Positions 35,266 to 44,016 of a stretch of 64,000 bases of DNA are shown here, piece by piece. The notes under the pieces are model-generated. The model did not search any database. It saw only the letters and a program-made list of their open reading frames with translations, and was not told the origin of the DNA. The stretch's first letter is position 1. Each line of letters opens with the position of its first letter. The stretch lies in the NCBI RefSeq assembly GCF_022179065.1, contig NZ_BPQD01000007.1, positions 372,001 to 436,000 on the forward strand, read 5' to 3'. The DNA is from Methylobacterium adhaesivum (GTDB lineage Bacteria; Pseudomonadota; Alphaproteobacteria; Rhizobiales; Beijerinckiaceae). The position numbers were made by a program, and so were the translations under genes.

Positions 35266-36324
35266 ATGTCGACGGAATCTTTTGAGATCGGGTCTCGCCT
35301 GGATGCGTGCCTCGCCGCCGCCGTCGCCGCCGACCCGGCGCTCGCCGATGTCGCCCGGGTGATCGCGGCCTGCGCCGCTGCCGCCATCGAGGTCAGCACC
35401 GTGATCGGGCGCGGGGCGCTCGCCGGCGACCTCGCGGCGCAGGGCGAGCAGAACAGCGACGGCGACGTTCAAAAGTTCCTCGACGTCTTCGCCCACGAGC
35501 GCTTCACCGAAGCCCTGCGCGGCGCCCCCGTCGCGGAGGTCGCCTCCGAGGAGGCCGAGGGTGTGATGCTCCTCAACCCCGGCGCGCCGCTGGCGGTGGC
35601 CATCGATCCCCTCGACGGTTCGTCGAACATCGGCGTCAACATGGCGGTGGGCTCGATCTTCGGCATCCGCCCCACGGCCTCGACGCCCGAGAATCCCCTC
35701 GGCTCCTTCACGGGGCCCGGCACGCTCCAGCGCGCCGCCGGTTTCGTCACCTACGGGCCGGCGACCTCCCTCGTGCTCACCCTCGGCCACGGCACCCAGA
35801 CCTACACCCTCGACCGGGCGGAGGGCGTCTTCCGCCTCACCCATCCGCGCATGGAGGTGGTGCCGAGCGCCAAGGAATACGCCATCAACGCCTCCAACGC
35901 CCGTCACTGGGACCCGCCCGTGAAGGCCTATATCGAGGATTGCCTGCGCGGCGCAGAGGGTCCGCTCGACAAGGACTTCAACATGCGCTGGCTCGGCTCC
36001 CTCGTGTCCGACGCCCAGCGCGTGCTCCTGCGCGGCGGCGTGTTCCTGTATCCGGGCGACAGCCGCAAGGGCTACGCCCAGGGGCGCCTGCGCCTCCTCT
36101 ACGAGGCCGCCCCCATCGCCTTCCTGATGGAGCAGGCGGGGGCCGGCGCCATCGACGGCGAGCGCCGCATCCTCGACATCTGCGCGGGCGCCATCCACGA
36201 GCGCGTGCCCCTGATCTTCGGTTCGCAGGAAGACGTGGCGTGCGTGGCGAAGTACTATGACGGCCGCAACCCAGCCGCCGGCCGCTCGCCCCTGTTCGGG
36301 CAGCGGGGCCTGATGCGCAGCTAA
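35266..36324 (+). CDS. cbbF: Fructose-1,6-bisphosphatase, class I
   Basis: A 352-residue enzyme that removes the 1-phosphate from fructose (and usually sedoheptulose) bisphosphate in the Calvin cycle. Metal-site motifs are present: EQNSDGDVQKFLD, VASEEAE and AIDPLDGSSNIGVNMAVGSIF. The substrate segment YPGDSRKGYAQGRLRLLYEA is also clear. Length is normal. It opens the cbbF-cbbP-rpe-cbbY run, divergent from cbbR. The ATG at 35266 is preceded by AGGGAAGGTGAG. Confidence 0.95.
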   Translation: MSTESFEIGSRLDACLAAAVAADPALADVARVIAACAAAAIEVSTVIGRGALAGDLAAQGEQNSDGDVQKFLDVFAHERFTEALRGAPVAEVASEEAEGVMLLNPGAPLAVAIDPLDGSSNIGVNMAVGSIFGIRPTASTPENPLGSFTGPGTLQRAAGFVTYGPATSLVLTLGHGTQTYTLDRAEGVFRLTHPRMEVVPSAKEYAINASNARHWDPPVKAYIEDCLRGAEGPLDKDFNMRWLGSLVSDAQRVLLRGGVFLYPGDSRKGYAQGRLRLLYEAAPIAFLMEQAGAGAIDGERRILDICAGAIHERVPLIFGSQEDVACVAKYYDGRNPAAGRSPLFGQRGLMRS

Positions 36325-36350
36325 GGGTTCAGGGCCGCCGGTCACAGCGC

Positions 36351-37211
36351 ATGTCGTCGCGTCATCCCATCATCTCGGTCACCGGCTCGTCGGGGTCCGG
36401 CACCACCTCGGTGCGCAACACCTTCGAGCAGATCTTCCGCCGCGAGGACGTGAGTGCGGTCTATATCGAGGGCGACGCGTTCCACGCCCTCGACCGGATC
36501 GCCATGCGCAAAGCCATGGCGGCCGAGCCGACGCTCAGCCACTTCGCCCCGCGCGCGAACCTCCTTCCCGAACTCGAGGAGGTGTTCCGTACCTATGGCG
36601 AATCGGGCACGGGGCGCACCCGGCACTACGTCCACGACGCGGCGGCGGCCGAACTCCACGGCACGCCGCCCGGCACCTTCACCCCTTGGGAGAATTTTGC
36701 GCCGGGCTCGGACCTCCTGTTCTACGAGGGCCTGCACGGCTGCGTCGTCGACGACAACGTCGATCTCGCCCGCTACGCCGATCTCAAGATCGGCGTCGTG
36801 CCGGTGATCAACCTCGAATGGATCCAGAAGCTGCACCGGGATCGCTCGACCCGGGGCTACTCGACGGAGGCCGTCACCGACGTGATCCTGCGGCGGATGC
36901 CCGACTACGTGCAGACCATCTGTCCGCAATTCACCTGGACGGACATCAACTTCCAGCGCGTGCCCACCGTGGACACCTCGAACCCGTTCATCGCCCGCTG
37001 GATACCGACGGCCGACGAATCCCTCGTGGTGATCCGGTTCAAAGACCCCAAGGGCATCGATTTTTCCTATCTCATCTCGATGATCCAGGGATCGTTCATG
37101 AGCCGGGCGAATTCCATCGTGATCCCTGGCGGCAAGCTCGACCTCGCCATGCAGCTCATCCTGACCCCGATCATCATGCAGCTCGTCGAGCGCAAACGCC
37201 GCCTCGCCTGA
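36351..37211 (+). CDS. cbbP: Phosphoribulokinase
   Basis: A 286-residue prokaryotic-type PRK that makes ribulose 1,5-bisphosphate from ribulose 5-phosphate and ATP. The P-loop GSSGSGTTS is at residues 12-20. [12 protein letters not shown] and the signature [23 protein letters not shown] follow (shown as adjoining parts [10 protein letters not shown] and [10 protein letters not shown]). It follows cbbF by 26 bp. No RuBisCO gene lies nearby, so its product may act partly as a signal for the LysR regulator, as reported for Methylobacterium. Confidence 0.95.
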   Translation: MSSRHPIISVTGSSGSGTTSVRNTFEQIFRREDVSAVYIEGDAFHALDRIAMRKAMAAEPTLSHFAPRANLLPELEEVFRTYGESGTGRTRHYVHDAAAAELHGTPPGTFTPWENFAPGSDLLFYEGLHGCVVDDNVDLARYADLKIGVVPVINLEWIQKLHRDRSTRGYSTEAVTDVILRRMPDYVQTICPQFTWTDINFQRVPTVDTSNPFIARWIPTADESLVVIRFKDPKGIDFSYLISMIQGSFMSRANSIVIPGGKLDLAMQLILTPIIMQLVERKRRLA

Positions 37212-37263
37212 CCCCGCGTCGCGAGCCTCGACCCGGCTCGGCAGCGCCCAGAGGAACCCGACC

Positions 37264-37941
37264 GTGACCAGCCCGATCATCTCGCCCTCGATCCTCTCGG
37301 CGGATTTCGCCCAGCTCGGCGCCGAGGTGCGCGCCGTTTCGGAAGCCGGGGCCGATTGGATCCATCTCGACGTCATGGACGGGCATTTCGTGCCGAACCT
37401 CACCTTCGGCCCCGCCGTGGTGAAGGCCCTGCGCCCCCACAGCACGAAGCCGTTCGACGTCCACCTCATGATCGCCCCGGCCGACCCCTATCTGGCGGCC
37501 TTCGCCGAGGCCGGGGCCGACACCATCTCGGTTCATGTCGAGGCCGGGCCGCACATCCACCGCTCGCTCCAGACCATCCGGGCCCTCGGCAAGCGCGCGG
37601 GCATCGCCCTCAACCCCGGCACGCCGGCGAGCGCGGTGGAGCCCCTTCTAGACCTGATCGACCTCGTCCTGGTGATGACGGTGAATCCGGGCTTCGGCGG
37701 CCAGAGCTTCATTCCCTCGACCCTCGAGACCATCACGCGCATCCGCGCCATGGCGGGGGGGCGTCCCCTCGACATCGAGGTGGATGGCGGCATCACGCCC
37801 GACACCGTGGCGCTTGCCGCGCGGGCCGGCGCCAACGCCTTCGTGGCCGGCAACGCCGTGTTCAAGGGCGGCCCGGCCGGCTACGCCGACCGCATCGCGG
37901 CGATCCGCGCGGGCGCGGGCGGCGACGCCGTGTCATGCTGA
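37264..37941 (+). CDS. rpe: Ribulose-phosphate 3-epimerase
   Basis: A 225-residue TIM-barrel enzyme that interconverts ribulose 5-phosphate and xylulose 5-phosphate. It has the [14 protein letters not shown] start, catalytic histidine and aspartate segments ([23 protein letters not shown]), [11 protein letters not shown] and EVDGGI. Translation starts at GTG. Its end overlaps the next gene by 7 bp. It belongs to the cbb run and may also be called cbbE. Confidence 0.95.
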   Translation: MTSPIISPSILSADFAQLGAEVRAVSEAGADWIHLDVMDGHFVPNLTFGPAVVKALRPHSTKPFDVHLMIAPADPYLAAFAEAGADTISVHVEAGPHIHRSLQTIRALGKRAGIALNPGTPASAVEPLLDLIDLVLVMTVNPGFGGQSFIPSTLETITRIRAMAGGRPLDIEVDGGITPDTVALAARAGANAFVAGNAVFKGGPAGYADRIAAIRAGAGGDAVSC

Positions 37942-38693
37942 AGGCCCTGATCTTCGATGTCGACGGGACGCTCGCCGAGACGGAGGATCTCCACCGGCAG
38001 GCCTTCAACCTCGCCTTCGCCGAGATGGACCTGCCCTGGACCTGGGCCCCGGCGTTCTATGCCGACCTCCTGCGGGTGATGGGCGGCAAGGAGCGCCTCG
38101 CCCATTACGTCGAGACCCGCCACGCCGCGGAACTCCCCGCCCTCTTGCCGCATCTGGCGGAGATCCACGATCGCAAGACCCGGATCTACGGCGACCTCGT
38201 GGCAGGCGGGCGGCTCGGCCTGCGTCCAGGCATCGCCCGCCTCGTCGCCGAGGCTAGGGCGGCGGGCCTGCGCCTTGCCGTCGCCTCCACCACCAGCCGG
38301 CCGAACGTCGAGGCGTTGCTGCGCATCAATTTTCCGCGCGGCGACACGCCGTTCGCGGTGATCGCCTGCGGCGACGAGGCCGCCCGCAAGAAGCCGGCGC
38401 CCGACGTGTTCGAACTCGCCCTGAAGCGCCTCGGAATCGACGCCTCCGAGGCCATCGCCTTCGAGGATTCGGAGGCCGGCATCCGCTCGGCCCTCGATGC
38501 GGGGCTGCCCGTCGTCGCCACCCGCAGCCGCTACACCGAGGGCCATCGCCTCGACGGGGCGTTCTCCGCCGTATCGGATCTCGGAGAGCCGGATGCGCCG
38601 CACACCCTGTTGTCGGGCGTTCCCTGGCCAGACGGCCTGGTCACGCTCGCTGGGCTCCAGACATGGCAGGAAGGCCGCGAGGCCCGCGCCTGA
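37935..38693 (+). CDS. cbbY: CbbY-type HAD phosphatase
   Basis: A 252-residue haloacid-dehalogenase-family phosphatase. It has motif I ([16 protein letters not shown]), motif II (VASTTSRPN), motif III ([14 protein letters not shown]) and motif IV ([14 protein letters not shown]). CbbY enzymes remove xylulose 1,5-bisphosphate, an inhibitor of RuBisCO, and are found in cbb operons. It overlaps the end of rpe, so they are coupled. If the strain lacks RuBisCO, another sugar-bisphosphate substrate is more likely. Confidence 0.9.
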   Translation: MLKALIFDVDGTLAETEDLHRQAFNLAFAEMDLPWTWAPAFYADLLRVMGGKERLAHYVETRHAAELPALLPHLAEIHDRKTRIYGDLVAGGRLGLRPGIARLVAEARAAGLRLAVASTTSRPNVEALLRINFPRGDTPFAVIACGDEAARKKPAPDVFELALKRLGIDASEAIAFEDSEAGIRSALDAGLPVVATRSRYTEGHRLDGAFSAVSDLGEPDAPHTLLSGVPWPDGLVTLAGLQTWQEGREARA

Positions 38694-38696
38694 CCT

Positions 38697-38960
38697 CTAT
38701 TCTCGCTCGGGACGCGCCTGCAGGATGGCGGCACGGACGAACGGGCGCTTGAGCTGGGGGCCGGCGTCGGAGCGGAGCACGAAGTCGTTGGCCCCCGGGT
38801 GGCGGCGAATGGCCTTGCCGAGATTGAGCCGGTAGCCCGCTTCGAACACGTAGGGGACGGCCATCGGATCGGCCATGTACGCCGCGATGGCGGCCTCCAC
38901 CTCCGCGTCGGTAATGAGCCCGAGGTCGCACAGGGCGAGGATCGTCAGCTTTTCAGTCAT
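38697..38960 (-). CDS. Hypothetical protein
   Basis: An 87-residue protein starting MTEKLTILALCDLGLITD, with a following EVEAAIAAYMADPMAVPYVFEAGYRLNLGKAI segment that looks folded (given here as EVEAAIAAYM and PYVFEAGYRLNL). The frame continues upstream to 39032, but those residues look unconserved. It is convergent with cbbY, 3 bp away. I do not recognise a family. Confidence 0.6.
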   Translation of the reverse strand: MTEKLTILALCDLGLITDAEVEAAIAAYMADPMAVPYVFEAGYRLNLGKAIRRHPGANDFVLRSDAGPQLKRPFVRAAILQARPERE

Positions 38961-39053
38961 GCCGATGGATAGGCCGGAACGGCCGGCCACGGCAACGCGC
39001 ATCTGGCGCGCCTCCACCCGGACAGAAGACAATTCCGCCCGGATCGGGAAAAG

Positions 39054-39129
39054 TGGTGCCGGTTGCGGGACTTGAACTCGCGACCTACCGCTTACAAGGC
39101 GGTTGCTCTACCAGCTGAGCTAAACCGGC
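39054..39129 (-). tRNA. tRNA-Thr (anticodon TGT)
   Basis: On the minus strand the gene reads GCCGGTTTAGCTCAGC at the 5' end and AACCGGC plus ACCA at the 3' end, giving a 7-bp acceptor stem. The anticodon loop is CTTGTAA between ACCGC and GCGGT, so the anticodon TGT reads ACA. The T-arm has GTTCAAGTC. CCA is encoded in the DNA. Confidence 0.95.
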
Positions 39130-39462
39130 GATGCGCCTTGCGCTACCAGCGTGCCTGCCCGCGCGCAAGCCCCCGCCCGGACGGTCGTCCCTCCTCGCGT
39201 TCAGGCAGCCGACAGTTCGATGCGCCTAAGACTTGCTTACGGCCGAGCTTCAGCGAGCGAGTAAATCATCGAGAAACAACATAGAAACACACGAAAATAA
39301 TTCTCCACTTAAGATACGATGAACACACTTTTCAGTACGCATTAAATCGTCGCCCGGTAGCACCACCGTCAACAGGACGGCGGAGAGGGCCCCGATACGC
39401 GGGACCCGGGGGCGAAAGCGCTGTGACACCAGTCTTTCGCATCCGCCCTCGAGCGATGGGCG
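39130..39462. other. Intergenic region upstream of nepR and tRNA-Thr
   Basis: These 333 bases should hold promoters for the minus-strand tRNA and plus-strand nepR. The stretch 39250-39345 is notably AT-rich for this genome. I searched it for GGAAC-N16/17-CGTT and did not find a good match, so autoregulation of nepR-ecfG by EcfG cannot be shown here. Confidence 0.5.
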
Positions 39463-39768
39463 ATGATGACCAGATACGCGAGTGATTCGGGGACCCGGGG
39501 CGTCCCCGCGACGGCGGCTCCGCAGGACGGGCTGGGGGAACACGTGGCCTCCCTCGATCAGCGCGCGGTGGCGCCGGGCTCGGGCAGAGTGACGGTACGA
39601 CCGGCGCGATCCGAAGCCGCGTCTCCCCCCCTCGACCGCGAGGCGCGACGGCGGATCGGCCGCAACCTGCGCCTGCTCTACGCCGACGTCCTGAATCAGC
39701 CGCTGCCGGATCGCTTCACGGCCCTCCTCGACAGCCTGTCGTCATCCGATTCGCGCGAGGACTCATGA
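39463..39768 (+). CDS. nepR: NepR family anti-sigma factor
   Basis: A 101-residue protein. The N-terminal 55 residues are variable. The conserved NepR core follows (REARRRIGRNLRLLYADVLN, QPLPDRFTALLDSL), two helices that clamp the sigma factor. NepR holds EcfG inactive until phosphorylated PhyR binds NepR and releases it. Its stop overlaps the ecfG start by 4 bp. No phyR is in this window. Confidence 0.92.
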   Translation: MMTRYASDSGTRGVPATAAPQDGLGEHVASLDQRAVAPGSGRVTVRPARSEAASPPLDREARRRIGRNLRLLYADVLNQPLPDRFTALLDSLSSSDSREDS

Positions 39769-40346
39769 ATTGCCCTTCGATCCGGCCGCCCGCCGCACCG
39801 GGTGGCGCCGATGCCGAGATGCGCGACCTCCTCCTGGCGGCGATTCCGGCTTTGCGCGCCTTCGCGTACTCCCTCACCTACAACCTCGACCGCAGCGACG
39901 ACCTTGTGCAGGACACCCTCGTGCGGGCCTGGACCAAGGCCGAGAGCTTCCAGCGCGGCACCAACCTCACGGCGTGGCTGTTCACCATCCTGCGCAACCT
40001 GTTCTACTCGGAGCAGCGCAAGCGCAAGCGTGAGGTCGAGGATGCCGAAGGCGTCCATGCGGGCCGCCTCACCAGCTTGCCCGAACAGGAGATCCGCGTG
40101 GAGATGCGCGAATTCCAGACCGCCCTCGACACGCTGCCCTTGAGCCAGCGCGAAGCTCTCGTTCTCGTCGGCGCCCAGAGCTTCACCTACGAGGAGGCCG
40201 CCGCGATCTGCGGCGTGGCGGTCGGGACCATGAAGAGCCGGGTGAGCCGGGCACGGGGCCGCCTCATCGAGACCTTGGGCATGACCGGCACCGACGATAT
40301 CGGCGCCGACGCCCTCACCCGGGCCGCCGCCGGCTCGGCACCGTGA
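39765..40346 (+). CDS. ecfG: ECF sigma factor EcfG (general stress response)
   Basis: A 193-residue ECF15-type sigma factor. Region 2 contains FAYSLTYNLDRSDDLVQDTLVRAW, shown as LTYNLDRSDDLVQDT, and AWLFTILRNLFYSEQRKR. Region 4 has LDTLPLSQREALVLVGAQSF and the recognition helix EEAAAICGVAVGTMKSRVSR. It directs the alphaproteobacterial general stress regulon. It is coupled to nepR by a 4-bp overlap. A matching promoter is found before the DUF4142 gene at 7.75 kb. Confidence 0.95.
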   Translation: MNCPSIRPPAAPGGADAEMRDLLLAAIPALRAFAYSLTYNLDRSDDLVQDTLVRAWTKAESFQRGTNLTAWLFTILRNLFYSEQRKRKREVEDAEGVHAGRLTSLPEQEIRVEMREFQTALDTLPLSQREALVLVGAQSFTYEEAAAICGVAVGTMKSRVSRARGRLIETLGMTGTDDIGADALTRAAAGSAP

Positions 40347-40566
40347 CCGCCGGACACGGTCGCCCGCGATTCAGCGGTCGGCCGTGTCCATGGACGGCAA
40401 AAATCCTCTAAGAGTGCCTCGCGAAGCGCCCGGCCGCCGTCCTCGCCTCTGGCATGGCGGCGCGGCGGGCGTTTCGTAAGTCACATCCAGGAGGCGGGCC
40501 CGCGGCCTTGCCCCGCCCGTGACGGACTTGGCCCGCACGCCGAGCCGTCGCCCGAGGAGCCCCGCC

Positions 40567-42342
40567 ATGCGCGCCCTGATCGACCTCGTCCGCGTCCTGC
40601 GGCCGCGCGACCGGCGCCGGCTCGCCCTCATCGCCCTCGGGCTCGCCGGTGCCGCCCTGCTGGAGGTGGTGGGCGTCGCCTCCGTCGTGCCATTCCTGAC
40701 CCTCGTGGGCGATCCCGCCGCCGCCGGCCGCATCCCCTACCTCGCGAGCCTGCGCGACGGCCTCGGGCTCACCGACGACCGGACCTTCCTGCTGGCGACG
40801 GGCGCGGCGGCGCTCGCCGCCATCCTCACCACCAGCGTGGTGAATGCGGGCCTCACCTTCGCCCAGCTGCTGTTCACCAATCTCACGGGCTACGGCCTCG
40901 CCCGGCGCCTCCTCGCCCGCTACATCGATCGCGAACGCCTGTTCTTCGCCCACACCAACAGCGCCGAGCTTGCCAAGAATGTCCTGAGCGAGACCGACCG
41001 CCTCGTCGTCGGCGTCCTCACGCCGACCACCGTCATTGCCTCGCGCAGCGTCTCGGCCCTCGCCGTCATCACCTTCCTCGTCTTCTACGCGCCCCGTCTC
41101 GCCCTCATCCTCGGCGGCGGCTTCGGCGGCCTCTACGTGCTCCTCTATCTTGTCATGCGGGTGCGCCTCGCCCGCCTCGGCGCCCGGGCGGTGGCCGACA
41201 ACGAGCGACGCTACCGGGTGGTGCAGGAGACGTTCGGGGCGCTCACCGAGCTCAAGCTCTACGGCCGGGCCGAAGCTTTCGCCGCCGGGTTCGACGGCCC
41301 GGCTCGGGCGTACGCCAAGGCGACGGCCGCCAGCCTGCTCACGGGGCAGCTTCCCCGCTTCGTCATCGAATCCCTGGCGTTCGGCGGCGTGATCGTCGTC
41401 GTGCTGTTCGCCCTGTCGCAGGGCCTCGAGACGGCCGGGCTGCTGCCGCTCCTCGGCCTGTTCGCCTTTGCCGGCTACCGAATGCTGCCGGCATTCCAAA
41501 ACATCTTCAACTCCCTCGCCCTCCTGCGCTTCTATCTGCCGGCCGTACGGGTGGTGGTGGACGAACTCGCTGGCGAGCGGGCCCCCCGGCCCCGCCCGGC
41601 CACCCGCCTGCCGTTCGAGAAGGAAATCCGCCTGACGCGGGTGAACTTCGACCATGCGCCCGGACGTCCGACGCTTCGGGACATCGACCTGACGATCCCC
41701 GCCCACACCACCATCGGCCTCGTCGGCCGCACGGGTTCGGGCAAATCGACCCTCGTCGGCCTGGTCCTCGGCCTGCTCCACCCGACGGCCGGCACCATCG
41801 CGGTAGACGGCGTTCCCCTCGATGCCGAAACCCTGCCGGCCTGGCAGAACCGGATCGGCTACGTGCCGCAGGACATCTTTCTCATCGATGCATCCGTGCG
41901 TGAGAACATCGCGTTGGGCATTCCACCCGAGGCCGTCGATCCCGGGGCAGTGGAGCGGGCGGCGCGGCTCGCGGGCTTCCACGAAGTCGCCCTCGGCCTC
42001 GACGGCGGCTACGACGCCGGGGTCGGCGAGCGCGGCGTGCGCCTCAGCGGCGGCCAGCGCCAGCGCCTCGGCATCGCCCGGGCGCTGTATCACGACCCCG
42101 ACGTGATCGTGTTCGACGAGGCCACCAGCGCCCTCGACGGCGAGACCGAGGCGGCGGTGATGGGCGCCCTCGCCGCCCTGAACGGCACCCGCACCATCAT
42201 CCTCATCGCCCATCGCCTGACGAGCCTTACCGCAACTGACACCGTCCATGTCCTCGAGGGCGGACGCCTCGTCGCCTCCGGGCCCCTCGCCACAGTGATG
42301 CCCGATGCCGCAGCGCGGATGGAAGCGTCCGCCGGGGCGTGA
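40567..42342 (+). CDS. PglK-like ABC transporter, fused membrane and ATPase domains
   Basis: A 591-residue half-transporter. Six membrane helices lie in residues about 15-320. The C-terminal ATPase has Walker A (GLVGRTGSGKSTLVG), a Q-loop (GYVPQDIFL), the signature LSGGQRQRLGIARAL, Walker B (VIVFDEATSALDG) and an H-loop (ILIAHRL). The arrangement resembles PglK, which flips lipid-linked oligosaccharides, so export of a glycan is likely given the glycosyltransferases in this window. GAGGAG lies upstream of the ATG. The substrate is unproven. Confidence 0.85.
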   Translation: MRALIDLVRVLRPRDRRRLALIALGLAGAALLEVVGVASVVPFLTLVGDPAAAGRIPYLASLRDGLGLTDDRTFLLATGAAALAAILTTSVVNAGLTFAQLLFTNLTGYGLARRLLARYIDRERLFFAHTNSAELAKNVLSETDRLVVGVLTPTTVIASRSVSALAVITFLVFYAPRLALILGGGFGGLYVLLYLVMRVRLARLGARAVADNERRYRVVQETFGALTELKLYGRAEAFAAGFDGPARAYAKATAASLLTGQLPRFVIESLAFGGVIVVVLFALSQGLETAGLLPLLGLFAFAGYRMLPAFQNIFNSLALLRFYLPAVRVVVDELAGERAPRPRPATRLPFEKEIRLTRVNFDHAPGRPTLRDIDLTIPAHTTIGLVGRTGSGKSTLVGLVLGLLHPTAGTIAVDGVPLDAETLPAWQNRIGYVPQDIFLIDASVRENIALGIPPEAVDPGAVERAARLAGFHEVALGLDGGYDAGVGERGVRLSGGQRQRLGIARALYHDPDVIVFDEATSALDGETEAAVMGALAALNGTRTIILIAHRLTSLTATDTVHVLEGGRLVASGPLATVMPDAAARMEASAGA

Positions 42343-42526
42343 GCGGGGCTGGCCTGCACAGGAAAATCCCGATTTGGCCCGGACTCTGCGTCCATTGCGG
42401 CGCATTGGCACGAATCGGCCGTATACCGGAACCTCCCATATCGGCTATCCTGTTCTACCGGACAGGGTTTTCCGCACGGGTCTCGGCCGTTTCGACGCCG
42501 CTCCGGGACAGATGGCATGGTTTGGC

Positions 42527-42994
42527 ATGGTCGACGCTCTCGCTCAGAAATCGCCTTCGCGGATCGATCCCCTGCTCCTCGACAATCAGCTCTGCTACGC
42601 CCTGTACGCGGCGGCCCATCGGATGACGAAATCGTATCGTCCGATGCTGGAGCGCCTCGGCCTGACCTACCCGCAATATCTCGTCCTCCTCGTCCTGTGG
42701 GAGACGGACGGCATCACCGTCTCGGAGATCGGTCGGCGCCTGCGCCTCGATTCCGGAACCCTGACGCCGGTGCTGAAGCGCCTGGAGGCGGCGGGCTTCC
42801 TCGTGCGCAGCCGGCGGCGGACGGATGAGCGCGAAGTGGAGATCGTCCTCACGCCCCATGGCCAGGGCTTGCGGAGCGAGGCGACCGCCGTGCGTGAATC
42901 GGTGATGTGCCAGCTCAACATGTCCGAGCCCGAGGTTCAGGCCATGCGCGCCGATCTCAACGCGCTGATCGAGAACCTCAGCGCCGGCGGCTGA
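42527..42994 (+). CDS. ohrR: OhrR-type MarR regulator (organic peroxide sensor)
   Basis: A 155-residue MarR protein very like OhrR: LLLDNQLCYALYAAAHRMTK, LGLTYPQYLVLLVLWETDG and LDSGTLTPVLKRLEAAG. Cys23 matches the peroxide-reactive cysteine. Cys128 (SVMCQL) sits where two-cysteine OhrR proteins have their resolving cysteine. OhrR normally represses ohr, a hydroperoxide reductase gene, but no ohr is adjacent. Another ATG at 42512 would add five residues. A weak terminator follows. Confidence 0.87.
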   Translation: MVDALAQKSPSRIDPLLLDNQLCYALYAAAHRMTKSYRPMLERLGLTYPQYLVLLVLWETDGITVSEIGRRLRLDSGTLTPVLKRLEAAGFLVRSRRRTDEREVEIVLTPHGQGLRSEATAVRESVMCQLNMSEPEVQAMRADLNALIENLSAGG

Positions 42995-42996
42995 CG

Positions 42997-43025
42997 GTCG
43001 GCCCCCGCGCCGACACGCTCTTTTT
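42997..43025 (+). terminator. Possible terminator after ohrR
   Basis: A 6-bp stem (GTCGGC with GCCGAC) closes a 6-base loop just after the ohrR stop, with a TTTTT run six bases further on. The gap between stem and T-run makes it weak. Confidence 0.4.
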
Positions 43026-43230
43026 AGCCGGATAAGTTTCGCATCGGAGGCCGGGCGGTGTATGCCTCCTCGTCGAGACCGACCATCCAGCCGCGAGAGC
43101 CGATGCCGAATCCGGATTGCCGACCCCCCTTCCCTGCGGTCGTTCCTCAGTGCGGCGCGGCACGGGCAGCCTGCGGGCGCATGGCAGCTCCGTGCAGCGA
43201 ACTGGCGAGGCTTCCGGGCGTTTGTCCCCG

Positions 43231-43689
43231 ATGAATGCAACACCGGCCGAGACGGACCGCGAACCGAGGCGGCAGGTCGGCGCGCTGCCGTACCGACGGA
43301 TGCGTGACGGAACCTACACGATCCTGCTCATCACATCGCGGGAGAGCAGGCGCTGGGTGATTCCCAAGGGTTGGCCGATGAAGGGGCGCAAGCCCTTCGA
43401 TGCCGCTGCCCGCGAGGCCTACGAGGAAGCCGGGCTCCTCGGTACCATCGGCAAGCGCCCCCTAGGCTTCTACCTCTACGAAAAGCGCCTGAAGAGCCGT
43501 GACGCCGTGCTGTGCCAGGTGAAGGTCTACCCCCTGGAGGTACGCAAGCAGCTGAAGACCTGGCCCGAGAAGGACGAGCGGGAGGACCGCTGGTTCTCCC
43601 CCGCCGAGGCCGCCGATGCCGTGGCCGAGCCGGGTCTGGCCGCCATCATCCGCTCCGCGTGCAAGCGCGATGCGGACGTGTTGCGCTGA
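43231..43689 (+). CDS. Nudix hydrolase family protein
   Basis: A 152-residue protein of the DIPP-like Nudix group. It has the N-terminal VGALPYRRM segment, then RWVIPKGWPMKG and the helix AAAREAYEEAGLLG. The Nudix box is GX5EX7REUXEEXGU; here the REAYEEAGL part is intact, but the first glutamate position is arginine (G-W-P-M-K-G-R). The metal-binding glutamates of REUXEE are kept, so activity is plausible. The ATG at 43231 was chosen; the upstream frame is unconserved. Confidence 0.83.
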   Translation: MNATPAETDREPRRQVGALPYRRMRDGTYTILLITSRESRRWVIPKGWPMKGRKPFDAAAREAYEEAGLLGTIGKRPLGFYLYEKRLKSRDAVLCQVKVYPLEVRKQLKTWPEKDEREDRWFSPAEAADAVAEPGLAAIIRSACKRDADVLR

Positions 43690-43825
43690 GATCGGAAGCC
43701 GACACGAAACTTCGCGCTTTCCGTGCGATTGAGGCGGTTCAGGTGATTGCCAAGCCCGAACCGATGGGCTAATCCCCCGCTCGTCCAGACGGAGACGCCG
43801 CCACGGCGAACCACTTGGACGACCC

Positions 43826-43900
43826 GCTGCTGTAGCTCAGTGGTAGAGCACTTCATTGGTAATGAAGAGGTCGACAGTTCAATCCTGTCCAGCAGCACCA
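43826..43900 (+). tRNA. tRNA-Thr (anticodon GGT)
   Basis: A 75-base gene including CCA. GCTGCTG pairs with CAGCAGC in the acceptor stem. The D-arm has AGCTCAGTGGTAGAGC. The anticodon loop TTGGTAA between CTTCA and TGAAG gives anticodon GGT, reading ACC. The T-arm has GTTCAATCC. It is the second threonine tRNA in this window. Confidence 0.95.
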
Positions 43901-44016
43901 TTGCTCTCCAAAACTTTCCGAACTCAAAAACACCCATCGGACACTTGAAGCATCGCATCGCTCGGGTCTGAAGGTTTTCGCGTGCCCGCGACGCCGAACA
44001 CCGGCTTCTCGCACGA

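Noticed and set aside
40352-40389. 8-bp inverted repeat after ecfG as a terminator
   Set aside because: The loop is 22 bases and there is no T-tract after it.
40408-42411. A long minus-strand open frame opposite the ABC transporter
   Set aside because: The plus strand carries intact Walker and signature motifs; the antisense translation has none.
42428-42456. GGAAC followed by CTGTT upstream of ohrR
   Set aside because: Same failing: the distance to a TGTT is 18 bases and CGTT is absent.
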